Positions 39,489 to 50,160 of a stretch of 64,000 bases of DNA are shown one piece after another. The position numbers and the translations under genes are program-made. Source of the DNA: Sapria himalayana (Eukaryota; Streptophyta; Magnoliopsida; Malpighiales; Rafflesiaceae). Below the pieces are notes generated by a model. It was not told the DNA's origin. It ran no database searches and saw nothing but the letters and a program-made list of their open reading frames with translations. How positions within the stretch are numbered: position 1 is the first letter of the stretch; each line of letters starts with the position of its first letter. The stretch spans positions 180,208 to 244,207 of the forward strand of contig JAREIK010002033.1 in assembly GCA_029783825.1 (NCBI GenBank). Reading direction: 5' to 3'.

Positions 39489-39692
39489 CCCCCCCTCTTT
39501 CTCTCTCCCTCTCTCCCCCCACTCTTTCTCCATCTCTCCCCCTTTCTCCCCCTCTCTCCCTTTCACTATTTATCTTCCCCTCTCTCTTCCCCCTTCTCTC
39601 TCTCCCTCTCTCTTTCCCGTCTCGGCATTTCTGTGCCCCTCTTTCTATCCACCTTATATATATCTCTCTCTCTCTCTCCCTTCCCTCCTTCA
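39345..39692 (+). repeat. Polypyrimidine (CT)n tract upstream of TNP2 gene, element A
   Basis: About 350 bp almost wholly C and T (ctctctccc, tttctcc words). It lies about 290 bp upstream of the TNP2 start codon at 39977 and is conserved in position in W (54750-55125). The strand bias and position fit a promoter-proximal or 5'-leader element. The protein-like frames on both strands (Ser/Leu/Pro or Arg/Glu) are compositional. Confidence 0.85.
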
Positions 39693-39976
39693 AACTTTGA
39701 ATGCCTTTCTTTTTTGTTTTCATTTCTTTTGCATTATCATATTTTGCACCCTTTATCTAGTATTACTATGATATCTATTAATCTTTTTCGTGCTAAAAAT
39801 GTATTTATCTATAAATGTAGATTATGCAACCACATTGCCTCGATATTCATGATTTTTAATTTTTAAATATTTATTAGTAATTAATTGTATTTAAATATTT
39901 GTATATTTTGAAGTAATAGAATATTTTATTTAAAATAATAATTGGGCATTATTTTTTGTAAATAAAATAGGGCAAA

Positions 39977-42900
39977 ATGAGTTTAGATCATCAATTTATA
40001 TACAGAAGGGGTTATTAATGAATATTTGAATAAAGATTTTTTGACTGGACTTGAAACTTTCATCAATTATACATGTATTCAATCAAAATTGATGGATGGA
40101 GAAAAAATTAAGTGTCCATGTAATCATCACAAGTATCAAAATATCTTTTTTCATGATGCAAACACTTTAAGATATCATTTGGCTAAATATGACTTTGTGC
40201 CAAATTATTTTGTTTGTATTTATCATGGGAAAAGTACAATGGCTCTGAATATTGATCAAAATAAAGGTACTGAATCATTTGCTTGTGGTGAATAATCATC
40301 AAACACATACCATAGAATGATCATGGAAGCTGCTAGTGCTGATTTCAGAATGGATTACATGGATGAACCACCTAATCATGAAGCTTAGATATTTTATGAA
40401 ATACTTAAAGCTGTAGATAAAGAGTTGCTGCCTGGTTGTAAAACAAATTTGCAATTGTCACTTGCTCGACTAATGAGCATTAAGTAAGAAAATTATATGT
40501 TTGAGAAATTATTTGATTAGGTGATAGAATTGATGAAGGAGATTGTTTGGGATAATAATTTGATCACTAATAACTTTTACAACATTAAGAAGTTACTATG
40601 AGGAATGGGTCTACCAGTGAAAAAAATTAAGTGTGGCTTAAATGGATGCATGATATATTAGAACGGTGATAGTGATTTAATTAGCTGTAAGTTTTGTGAT
40701 CATCCTCGATTTAGGAAGGTATCTCATGTTGTAGATACGCGACAAAAATTAAAGGTTGTCTTAATGAAGATGTATTATTTTCCATTAATTCCTCGATTAC
40801 AGAGACTATATGCATCAAATGAAATAGCAAATGATATAAGGTTGGATTCTAAGCATGAGGTTGAAGAAGGTGTAATGCGTCATCCATCAGATTCACTTGC
40901 TTGGAAGCATTTTAATTATATACATAAATATTTTGTAGGAGAAAGTCGAAATGTGAGATTCGGTCACTACACTGATGGATTTCAGCTATTTGTGCATTCT
41001 GGACAACAGTATTCAACATAGACAGTGATAATGACACCTTATAACTTTCCTTCGTGGTTGTGTATGAAGGAACAATATATGTTTTTGTCAATATTGGTTC
41101 CAAGGCCAAAAAATCCAAAATACATGTTGGATGTTTTCTTACAACTTCTTATTGTAGAATTAAATCATTTGTGGGATATTGGTGTGAATACATATGATAT
41201 GTCAAAAAAGCAAAATTTTATTATGTGAGCAGCCCTTATGTAGATGGTAAGTGACTTTCCTACATATTCAAAGTTGTCTGTATGAAGAACTACAGAATGA
41301 TTTGCATGCTCGTATTACTTGACAAATTCTGATTCATTTACCACAAATTTAGTGGTAAACAGTCATGGTTTGATAACTATCGTAAGTTTATACTGAAGAA
41401 TCATCCATTTCGAAGAAATAGAACTACATTTTGAAAATTAAAACTATGATGAAGGTTGCACTAGCAGTTCATTCAGGAGATGATATTATGACAAAGATTC
41501 AAAATTTGGGTTTGAAGAAGTAACTGAAAAAGAAGCTACTAGAAGTAATGGACGAATCGATAAATTATTTGGCTAGAGAAAACATAGAATATTTTGGGAC
41601 TTGCCCTATTGGATTCTAATTTAATTCATCATAACTTAGATGTAATGCATTTTAAAAAATAATATGTTTGACAATGTTATCAACACTATCCTTAATGTAG
41701 ATGGAAAAACAAAAGACACTTTAAAATCAAGACAATAGCTGAATGATTACTGTCAACATCTTAAATTGAAACTGAAGGCAAGACAGATATTGTGTGAATG
41801 TGTTAAAAATTTGAAATTCCCTGATGGATATGTGTCAAATATGGGTAGATGAGTGGATAAGAAGAATCTTAATTTATTTGGAATGAAAAGTCATGACTGT
41901 CATGTATTTATGCAGAGATTAATTCCAATTGCATTCCGTGAAATACTTCCCCTAAGTGTTTGGAAGGCCCTTACATAACTTAGTTTGTTTTTCAAACAAC
42001 TAACTACAACCACAATCAAAATAGATGACATGTTGAGGCTGCAGAATAATATTCAACTTATTATTTGTAAGCTTGAACTGATATTCCCACAGAGTTTTTT
42101 TTGACTCAATGGATCATTTTCCAATCCATTTGGTATATGAAGCAAGGATTGCAGGGCCAGTGCAATTCAGGTGGATGTATCTTTTTGAAAGGTAAATACA
42201 TATAATTTGCTGTGTTATATTATTTCGTAGAAAAAGTAATATTGTAATTTAATCTAATTGAAATCTAACATTATGATTGTAGGTATCTTTGTAAGTTGAA
42301 ATTGAATTTTAGAAACAAGGTAAAAGTTGAAGGTTCAATTTGCAATGCATATTTAGTAGAAGAAGCATCATCATTTTGTTCTTATCATTTTGAGGACCAT
42401 GTCAATACAAAGAATAGAAATGTACCACAAAATGATGAAGATCATGTGATGGTAGAAGATGATTCTGTGGACAAACTATCTATCTTCAAGCACCCTAGAA
42501 AAGTATTTGGAAGAGGAATGAAAAGATGTATGATAGATGAAGAGTACAAAGCAGCCTGGAGCTACGTTTTACTTAATTGTAATGAGGTTGCATTATATAT
42601 TGAGTATGTGTACCAAAAATGTTTGCAGTTTTAATCATAGTTTAATTTTATCTTTAATAGGAATTATTAAAAATTGATATACAGCTTTCTCTCTCTTTTT
42701 ATATTTCTACTGTATTTATGTTGAGCAGTTAAAATATAAGCAACTAGTAATTTTCAGAAATGATGTCGATTATATGCTAGAAACTAAATTTGCGAATTGG
42801 TTATATGTTAAAAAATTATGTGAGAATTATTAGGTTTAAAATTTTTGAATTATTTAATTTATTAGTATCTTTTATTTGTTAATATCATTTTTTTAATTTA

Positions 42901-43639
42901 TGTCACATGTAATTGTTCCTTCAAATGGAGATTCAAATATTTGCATTCAGAATCTAAGTAAAGACCCATTTAGATATGTGACAACCTATCTTGGGTATTT
43001 TGTTAATGAATATAAATTTCACAAAATCGGCCACTATTATTCTAAAACAATAATGAATAGTAGTGTATACATTAAAGGCTCATGTTATAATGCAGATGAA
43101 ATTGATTATTATGGTCAACTCAAAAAGTTATTGAGTTGGAGTATCCTGGAATCGAAAATAATAGGATTTTATTATTTAAGAGCGAGTGGTTTGATCCTAC
43201 ATGAAATGTGGGTACAAAGATTCATTCGGATTATAAGTTAGTGGATGTTAACCATAATCACACATATAATCAATATGAGCCATTTTTAATGGTAGTTCAA
43301 GCTGCTCAAGTATATTAATTGTACATATCTGAGTTTATCTCGTGATAAGAGAGATTGGTGGGCGATTTGCAAAATCAAAGCCAGATCAAAATTCGAAGTA
43401 CCAACATCATAACAAAAAGTGTAGACTTAGATATTGCACCGGCATTCCAGGAAGATTACATAAATAATATTGAGCCTATAAATATAGATGAAGATCCAGA
43501 AAATCTATGAGACTCAAATGGTGGCATAATAGAAATTAAAGATTATCAATTTCTATCTGAAGATGAGTTCAAACTTCTATCAGAATCAGACGAAATATTA
43601 GAAGATCCATTGGAGGATGACAGTGATGCCGATAATTAA
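39977..43639 (+). pseudogene. TNP2-type CACTA transposase gene, element A (defective)
   Basis: The ATG at 39977 begins MSLDHQFIY, followed by a frameshift near 40010 relative to the W copy. Domains in order: transposase-associated zinc-type domain (NKDFLTGLETF, KIKCPCNHHK, 40026-40300); TNP2 core (40500-41960) with ISCKFCDHPRFRK, YYFPLIPRLQRLYAS, EEGVMRHPSDSLAWKHF, VRFGHYTDGFQLF, YNFPSWLCMKEQYMFLS and later MHF in place of the conserved MHIEKN; DUF4218 (41990-42633) with an intron at 42192-42282 (GT..AG intact); DUF4216 (42900-43260) with GYFVNEYKFH, VYIKGSCYNADEIDYYGQL; and an acidic tail ending at 43639. Many stops (for example 40293, 40387, 40483, 41019, 41226) and a large loss near 41590-41790 relative to W disable it. 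It would act as the nuclear DDE-type transposase if intact. Confidence 0.9.
42192..42282 (+). other. Intron in DUF4218 region (element A)
   Basis: 91-bp intron: exon ...tttttgaaag, then gtaaataca ... tgattgtag, then gtatctttg. The join restores the reading RWMYLFER-YLCKLKLN. The same intron position is used in element Z (donor at 20520). Confidence 0.8.
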
Positions 43640-43777
43640 ATTGTTATAATATTTTTATAATCTAAACTATCAAAGACTTTTTATATTTTGTTGAAATCTA
43701 TCAGTGTGTTTTATTCAAAAAATGCATGCTTGTTCATCATATCTCTAATATGTTCTATGTTTTATTTTGTATAGTAG

Positions 43778-44213
43778 ATGGTGCCTAAAGGACATGGTTG
43801 TGGTAGAGGTCGAAAGAAGTAGTGAGTGTAAGAAATTGGCTCTAAAGGGAGTGTCATCTTGTTGTAGGAGTCATGCTTCTAATTCATCTGTCTTAGAAAT
43901 GATGGATGAGTCGGTCGAACAACAAGCAATGGAAACAAATGAATGCATTATAGTTATGGACACCTAAATGATAAAGAAGGATGAGCAGATATCTAATTTG
44001 AAGGAAGAAATATATGAAATTAAAGAACAGAAGAATGAAAAGTATACTAATTTTATTGAAGAAATGCAAGAAATTAAAGAAATGAACCATGAGATGAAAG
44101 AAATTAACAATGTAATGCAATAGCAGATGTCTTATATGGAGTCACAGTTAGTGACATTGGCGGAATAGATAGCATTCCAAGATCCATTTTTGAATCCTCA
44201 CAGGAGAGGCTAG
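43778..44213 (+). pseudogene. Second CACTA gene of element A, internally deleted
   Basis: The ATG at 43778 begins MVPKGHGCGRG, the Arg/Gly-rich N terminus shared with W (MTTKGRGRGGSGRG at 59237). It then jumps at ggtcgaaag straight to a sequence that in W lies 1.5 kb downstream (60742), deleting the Pro/Ser-rich and Transposase_24-like exons. The remaining 3' part encodes a Glu/Lys/Met-rich coiled-coil stretch (EEIYEIKEQKNEK, EEMQEIKEMNHEMKEINNVMQ) and ends PHRRG-stop at 44213. The frame closes at the deletion joint (tag, about 43820). Confidence 0.8.
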
Positions 44214-44734
44214 CATTCCCCACACATTATAAGGATGATTGAGTATGAAAATTATTTCTGAACTGTTATTTATTTTTTTCTATGTGCAAAAAATAATTAT
44301 GATATTTTTTTGCAGGTTTCAATTTTTGTTATTCTAGTTTTATTCTTTGCTTTTCTGATTAACCTAATTATGAATCTTTTCAAGACACATTATGTGAGAC
44401 AAAATAAAAAATATTGATTTAAAGCATTCAGACATTATCACGATCATTTTAATGCTTGGGTCCAATATTTACTGATTTCAGCTTTATCAAAAAGAGGGCT
44501 AGCTTATCTTATCTTTATTATTCTTAAAACATTTTATTTTTGCACTCTCTTTATCTCTAAATATAATTGCTGGACATCTTTTAGATTTTTTTTGAAATCG
44601 TATGACAATCAACTTAATTTGTGTTTGTTCATGTCTATAATAATTATTTATATATATATGTGAATATGTTTTTGTGTCTCCTAATTTTTTAAGTAGAGTT
44701 TTAGCCTATTATAGGTATATATAAGCCTATTTTC

Positions 44735-44868
44735 AGTAGCAGCAGTAGTGGGAACAATGATAGCGATGGCAATGACGGTAGTGGTGGAAAAGAAAGTGGC
44801 ACTGGCAGGGGCAGTGGTAGCAGTGGCACGAGCGGTAGTGACAGCAGGAGCAGTAGCAATGGCAACAA
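44735..44868 (+). repeat. RGY-triplet core, module A1
   Basis: About 134 bp of agc/agt/ggc/ggt/aac/gat triplets, G/C-rich against a very AT-rich background. Read in the RGY phase on the plus strand it gives Ser/Gly/Asn/Asp codons. Shortest core of the five fully visible. Confidence 0.88.
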
Positions 44869-45629
44869 ATGTGATATATACGTACGTATATAGTCAGTAT
44901 ATATGTACATAAAATACTATAGTACTTTATATACATATATACTAAGTATATATATGTACTCAGTATTTATGTACTCATAATACTATAGTTATATGTAAAT
45001 ATACTATAGTAATATATGTACGAGTGAAATGCTTGTATATATGTAAATATTTACTACAAAAATATATATTTATCAAAGCATAGTTTTTTTTATTTATTTT
45101 GATTTGATTGGGTGATTTAAATTTCATACAGATATGGTACCGCGTTGTTTCCCATACGAAGCTTGTATAAGTAAAAAGATATTGAAACAAACATGATGCA
45201 CTGTGACCTGGACATCTTTTTCGCAACAAAGAGTTGGTGATTGGAGGAGCTGATGGAGCGAAAGCAACGTCAATGCACGAATATATTATACTTTATGCAT
45301 TGTCGGTAGATACATTGATTAATAAGATGTAATATAACTTTGTTATTTTTTTGTTTTAGTTATTTAAAAATTTGTATTAGAATAAGTCATTAAATGATTT
45401 TTTTTGTTTAATTTAAAATTTTTATTTATAGTTTCTGTTTTTATTAAATTTAATTTAAAAAATTTAAATTATTTAATTAAATTTTTGTTGAAACTATATG
45501 ACAATCAACTTTACTTTGTGTTTGTTCTTGTCTATAATAACTATTTTTATATATCTGTGAATATGTTTGTGTTTCTCTGAATTTTTTGGGTAGAGTTTTA
45601 GCCTATTATAGGCATGTAAAAGCCTATTA

Positions 45630-46035
45630 TTAGCAGCGGTAGGAGCGGTAGCCACGGCAAGAACTGTAGTGATGGTAGTGGCAGTAACGACGGCAGAAGT
45701 GGTAGTGGCGGTAGTGGTGGCAGCGGCAGCAATGAGAAGAGCGACATTAGTGGCAGTAGCGGCGGTGATAGTAGTGGCAGTCACGGCAGCTATGGCAGCA
45801 GTGGCAGTAGCTGCAACGGAGGCAGCAGCAGCCGTAGTGGTAGTATAAGTGGCAGTGGCGGCATCAGCAGTAGTAGCAGCTACAATGGCTATAGCGGAAA
45901 TAATGGCAATGGTGGTAGCAGTAGCGGCGGCAGTGGCTGTAGCACTAGCAATAGTGCCAACACCAGTAGTAGCCACAATGGTAGTGGTAGTAGCGACAGG
46001 AGCAGCATCGACAGCGAGAGCTACAGGATAGCAAC
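45630..46035 (+). repeat. RGY-triplet core, module A2
   Basis: About 400 bp of RGY-type triplets keeping one phase throughout by eye, from agcagcggt to agctacagg. The minus-strand frame gives Ala/Thr/Val runs. Neither frame has a credible start or a known domain. Confidence 0.88.
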
Positions 46036-46797
46036 AAATGTGGTATATACGTACGTATATAGTCAGTATATACGTACATATAATTCTATAGTATTTTATG
46101 TACATATATACTGAGTATATATGTACTCTATATATTTGTATGCATAATACTGTAATTTATATGTACAAATACTATAGAAATATATGTACGAGTGAAATGC
46201 TAGTATATATGTACATTTTTACTATAGCAATATATATTTATCAAAACATAGTTTTTTTTGAATTTATTTTGATTTGTTTTAGTGGTTTAAATTTCTTACA
46301 AATGTGGTATCATTTTCTTTCCCATACGAAGCTAGTATAAGTGAAAGAATTTTTCAGTAGATATGTCACACTATGACTCGGATAGTTTTTTCACAGCAGA
46401 AAGTTGGTGATCAGAGGAGCAGAGTGAGAGAAAGCATCGTCAATGCATTGATAGATTATACTTTATGCACAGTCGGTAGATACATTGATTAATAATATGT
46501 AATAAAATTTTTGTAATTTTTTGTTTTAGTTATTTAAAATATTGTATTAGAATAAGTTATTAAATGAATTTTTTTTGTTTAATTAAAAATTTTCATTTAT
46601 AGTTTCTCTTTATATTAAATTTAATATACAAATATTAAATTATTTAATTAAATTTTAATTTAAGTTGTATGATAATCAACTTTAATTTGTGTTTGTTCAT
46701 GTCTATAATAACTATTTATATATATATGTGAATATGTTTGTGTGTCTTTGAATTTTTTGGGTAGAATATTAGCCTATTATAGGTATGTGAAAACCTA

Positions 46798-47288
46798 TTA
46801 TCACCAGTAGTAGCAGTAGTAGCTGCTTCTACGGCGACAGCGGTGGCAGCGACGATAGCGGTGGGGGTAGCAGCTACTGTAGTAGTGGCAGTGGTAGTGG
46901 TGGAAGCGGCAGTGACAGGAGCAGGGGCATCGGAAGCAGTGGTAGCAGTGACAACAATAGTAGCAGGGGCTGCATCGGAAGCAGCGATGGTAGTAGTGGT
47001 AGCAGTGGCTACACCGGAAGTACCGGCAACACCAGAAGTAGAGGCGGTAGCGGCAGTAGGGGCGGTGGTGGTAGCAGCGATGACAATGGCGACAATGATA
47101 GCTGTGGCAACTTCGGCATGTAGCAGTAGCACATGCAGCAGGGGCAGCCGCAGCCACTGTAGCGGCAAGCAGTGGTAGTGGCGGTGGTGGCGGCATCGGC
47201 AGTAGTGGTGACAACAGCAGTGGTATTGGCAACATCAGTGACAATGGCAGTAGTTGTGGCAGTGGGAGCAATAGCAACATCACCAAAT
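46798..47288 (+). repeat. RGY-triplet core, module A3
   Basis: About 490 bp of RGY-type triplets; the phase changes near 47118 (ggcatgtagcagtag), after which the triplets read gtg/gca/gtt. Longest core in element A. Confidence 0.88.
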
Positions 47289-47940
47289 GCGATATATACG
47301 TATGAATAATGTCAGTATATACGTACATATTATACTATACTTTTTTATGTACATATATACTGAGTATATTTGTACTCAATTTATATGTACACATAATACT
47401 AGAGTTTTTATGTACATATACAACAGTAATATATGTTCGAGTGAAATGCTAGTATATATTTACATATATACTCCAGGATTATATATTTATCAAAACATAA
47501 CTTTTTTATTATTTTAATTTTTCTGAGTGGTTTAAATTTCTTACAGATATGATACTGCATTGTTCCTCATACAAAGCTTGTATAAGTGATGAGATTTTTT
47601 ACTAGACATTATGTGTCGTGACTCGGACAACTTTGTCGCAGTAGAAAAATGATGATCGGAGGAGTAGAGGGAGAGAAAGCTACATCAATGAAAGATATAT
47701 TATAATTTATGCACTGTCGGCAAATACATTGATGAATAAGATGTAATAAAATTTTGTTATTTTTTTATTTCAATTATGTAAAATATTGAATTAAAATAAG
47801 TTATTAAATGATATATTATTTTTTGTTTATTATAAATTATTTATAGTTCATTTTTTATTCAATTTGATATAAAAATATAAAATTATTTAATTAAAATATT
47901 TTAAAATAAATTAAATTCTGAAAATAGTTTTGAAATTAAA

Positions 47941-48392
47941 ATAGCTAGGGAAATAATCCATTGCTAAATTAGCAAGGGAAAAATCCCATGCTAATTTAGC
48001 TAGGGAATTTTTCCTAGCTAATTTAGCTGGGGAAATCTTAAATTTAGCGACGTATTTTTCCGTCGCTAAATTTATTTAGCTAGGGACTATTTTCATCACT
48101 AAAATTTAGCGACTACAATTTAGCTTGGGAATCTTTCATCGTTATTTAGTTTAAAGACAAAAAATCTCATTTATTTTGCTAATTTAGCGAGGGAATTTGT
48201 ATTTTTTAGCAAGAGATTTTTCCGTCACTAACTTTTTAGCTAGGGACATTTTCTCTTACTAAACTTTAGCAAGGAGCACTTTAGATATGGAACTGATCCA
48301 TTGGTAATCCGTCTCTATATCCCGTTTAGCGATGAAAAATTCTCATTTAGCTAGGTAATTGTCCCTAGCTATATGGGACTTTTCTTGTAGTG
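47941..48392. repeat. Right subterminal repeats and TIR of element A
   Basis: Direct and inverted ttagctaggga, ctagctaattt and gcgacg motifs run to tagctatatgggacttttcttgtagtg in two halves at 48366-48392. They are less regular than the 50-bp repeats of the left end, so the two ends are asymmetric, as is usual for CACTA elements. Confidence 0.87.
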
Positions 48393-48897
48393 TAAAAATG
48401 CTAGGGCAAGGCATTCAAGCACTTGAACAATTTTTCTTATCTTTACGAAGAGAATAATCTCAAGTGTTTCAAGTCAATACTAGTTTCGAAAAATATAGTA
48501 ATTATGCTTGTTAAATGTTTAAATCTTCATTATAGTTTGGCAGAATATGAATATTACTAGAAATTAGTTGTCTTCTTCTCGGATTCATGGCTTCATGCTT
48601 TTGGTTGCATTTTTTTGTTCGTCAACATGGCTAATCGAAACTTCATATCAAGAACTAGTTAGAAGCATAATAATAGACTCATGCATCCATGTCATTGATA
48701 ATGGAAAAGTAATTGTTAATAGTAAAGTATGCGCATGTGAGTAATGATTTATCTCTCTCTAAACTCTTTGAGTGTTTTTGCCTATTTTCTGATTCTCATC
48801 CTCATCTTCTATTTATATGTATTCTTCAGTTTCACACTATACAATACTTTAAATCACCATGATCAGCTTAAGGTATGTATCATTTTTATGCTATACA

Positions 48898-49873
48898 GGT
48901 CTTCTTCATCCTTATAACTATAACTACAATCATTCTATGCAATTTGGAGTTAATAGTTCAGAAGATGCATCTAGATAGATACGTTCTCTGATGAGTGTTG
49001 TATTAAAGGAGTGCCCAAATCTAGCAAATGATTTTGCGCTCATTCCTTACCGGAAATGGCTTCCCTTAAGGTATCTTACTAACAATATTTCTCTATATTT
49101 GTACTCTTCTTTAACGCGTAGAGTTACTTCTTCATCATTGCCATGTGCTTTTATCCTCCAAGATTACACATTTCAAAGAGGATTAGCAATAAAAGATATA
49201 GAATGTTTCATGAGATTTCATGCAGATGCAATGAAATCTTATGTGATTGCATCCTCTCCTTAGAAAAAATTTGGTTGTTAGAAAGGTAATATCTATCCTT
49301 TTTCCAACTCCTTAGCATGTTTTAAATGTGGTTGTGAGTTTATTTTATGCTTAGTATTAGCACCAAACATTACAGGGTTGCGACTTTAAAAGGAAGCAAA
49401 GGATTGGTGCAGTCATGGTGGAGTCACTTTAAGTTCCGAGAACTATGGTTTGTAGCATTTTTGCTTCATCTTTCAAAGTGAGAAAATTTGTTTTTAGTGT
49501 TGGGATGATCATCTTGCTATAATATTTATTGGTGTTGTTGATGGGACTTGTAATGTCATTTTCCAACTCTCATGCCTTTGATTTCTTTGAGATATGAGTA
49601 AGATTCTACTATATAATTTCTCGTCTTCCTAAAATTTTCTTAACTTCTTGATAGATAATTGATATGTATTCTTCCAGTAGATGGGACTTCTGTTTCTACC
49701 TAGGCGGCATGGTGGAGGAGCTTGATGGGCATAATGATTTTATTCACAAGCAGTTTTACAATGAATGGCTTCCCTGGTTAGATGCATTAATTTTTGATAC
49801 AACATTTACTAAGCCAACACATATCTTTCACATGTCAAGTCATTTCTTGGTAGGTATACAGATCATCATATAA
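48898..49873 (+). pseudogene. Unidentified exon-like fragments, possible captured host gene
   Basis: Two or three segments have more balanced codon use than their surroundings and plausible splice borders. The first (48898-49070) encodes LLHPYNYNYNHSMQFGVNSS and later LKECPNLANDFALIPYRKWL. After a possible intron, 49130-49263 encodes PCAFILQDYTFQRGLAIKD and FMRFHADAMKSYVIASSP. 49664-49873 encodes a segment with FYNEWLPWLDALIFDTTF. I do not recognise the family. A stop (tag near 48976) and the lack of a continuous frame suggest a decayed gene fragment picked up by element W. It may equally be pre-existing host DNA if W does not span this region. Confidence 0.4.
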
Positions 49874-50140
49874 CAAACACACTTTCAAGCACTTGGCATT
49901 AATGCATGAGAACACATAGTACGCACATAATCAATACTTATCACTCATGTAAGCCAAGACATGGAAATTATACATACTAATACATGATATTCATGCAAGT
50001 AAGCATGTGATAAGCTTTTAAGTCAACATATGATATAAAAATAATTATTCTTATTAATTTTTTTCAGACTTTATTGTCATTTCCTACATGATTCATTTAT
50101 ATTCTTATGGATGCACTTATCTTTAACAACGATTATCATG

Positions 50141-50160
50141 GTGTGTGTGTGTGTGTGTGT
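50141..50160. repeat. (GT)n microsatellite
   Basis: About ten GT repeats followed by atata. Confidence 0.9.

Larger units (their letters stand above)
44601..47900 (+). repeat. Three tandem RGY-cored modules of element A
   Basis: Modules start at tatgacaatcaact-type boundaries at 44601, 45497 and 46678, spacings 896 and 1181 bp, the last about 1.2 kb. Each has the same order: gtttgttcatgtctataat, ttagcctattatagg, an RGY-triplet core, a palindromic tatgtacata cluster, a ttcttacag-type acceptor-like string, a conserved ttgtttcccatacgaagctt block, gcacagtcggtagataca, then an AT-rich tail. Length differences come mainly from the core. The array lies between the second gene and the right subterminal repeats. 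44214-44600 is AT-rich with no gene. Confidence 0.9.
33300..48392 (+). mobile_element. CACTA element A, complete, nested in W
   Basis: 15,093 bp from CACTACAAGAAAATATTG (33300) to GGACTTTTCTTGTAGTG (48392), flanked by TAA on both sides (33297-33299 and 48393-48395). Internal order: 50-bp left subterminal repeats, AT-rich spacer, AT-rich ~0.55-kb tandem array, polypyrimidine tract, TNP2-type gene, short second gene, three RGY-cored modules, right subterminal repeats. Both genes carry stops and frameshifts, so A is defective, but intact ends could still be recognised by a transposase supplied in trans. Confidence 0.9.

Noticed and set aside
39351..39866. Ser/Leu/Pro-rich and Arg/Glu-rich frames on both strands of the CT tract
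   Set aside because: Purely a result of the polypyrimidine composition; frames are open on both strands simultaneously.
43767..43967. 66-residue plus-strand frame overlapping the start of the second gene in A
   Set aside because: It is out of frame with the conserved start at 43778, and homology with W identifies the other frame as the real one.
45494..46105. 203-residue Ala/Thr/Val-rich minus-strand frame
   Set aside because: Arises from the triplet core; the frame starts in the palindromic AT flank and has no domain. The similar frames at 46716-47328, 61508-62111 and 62766-63296 fail for the same reason.
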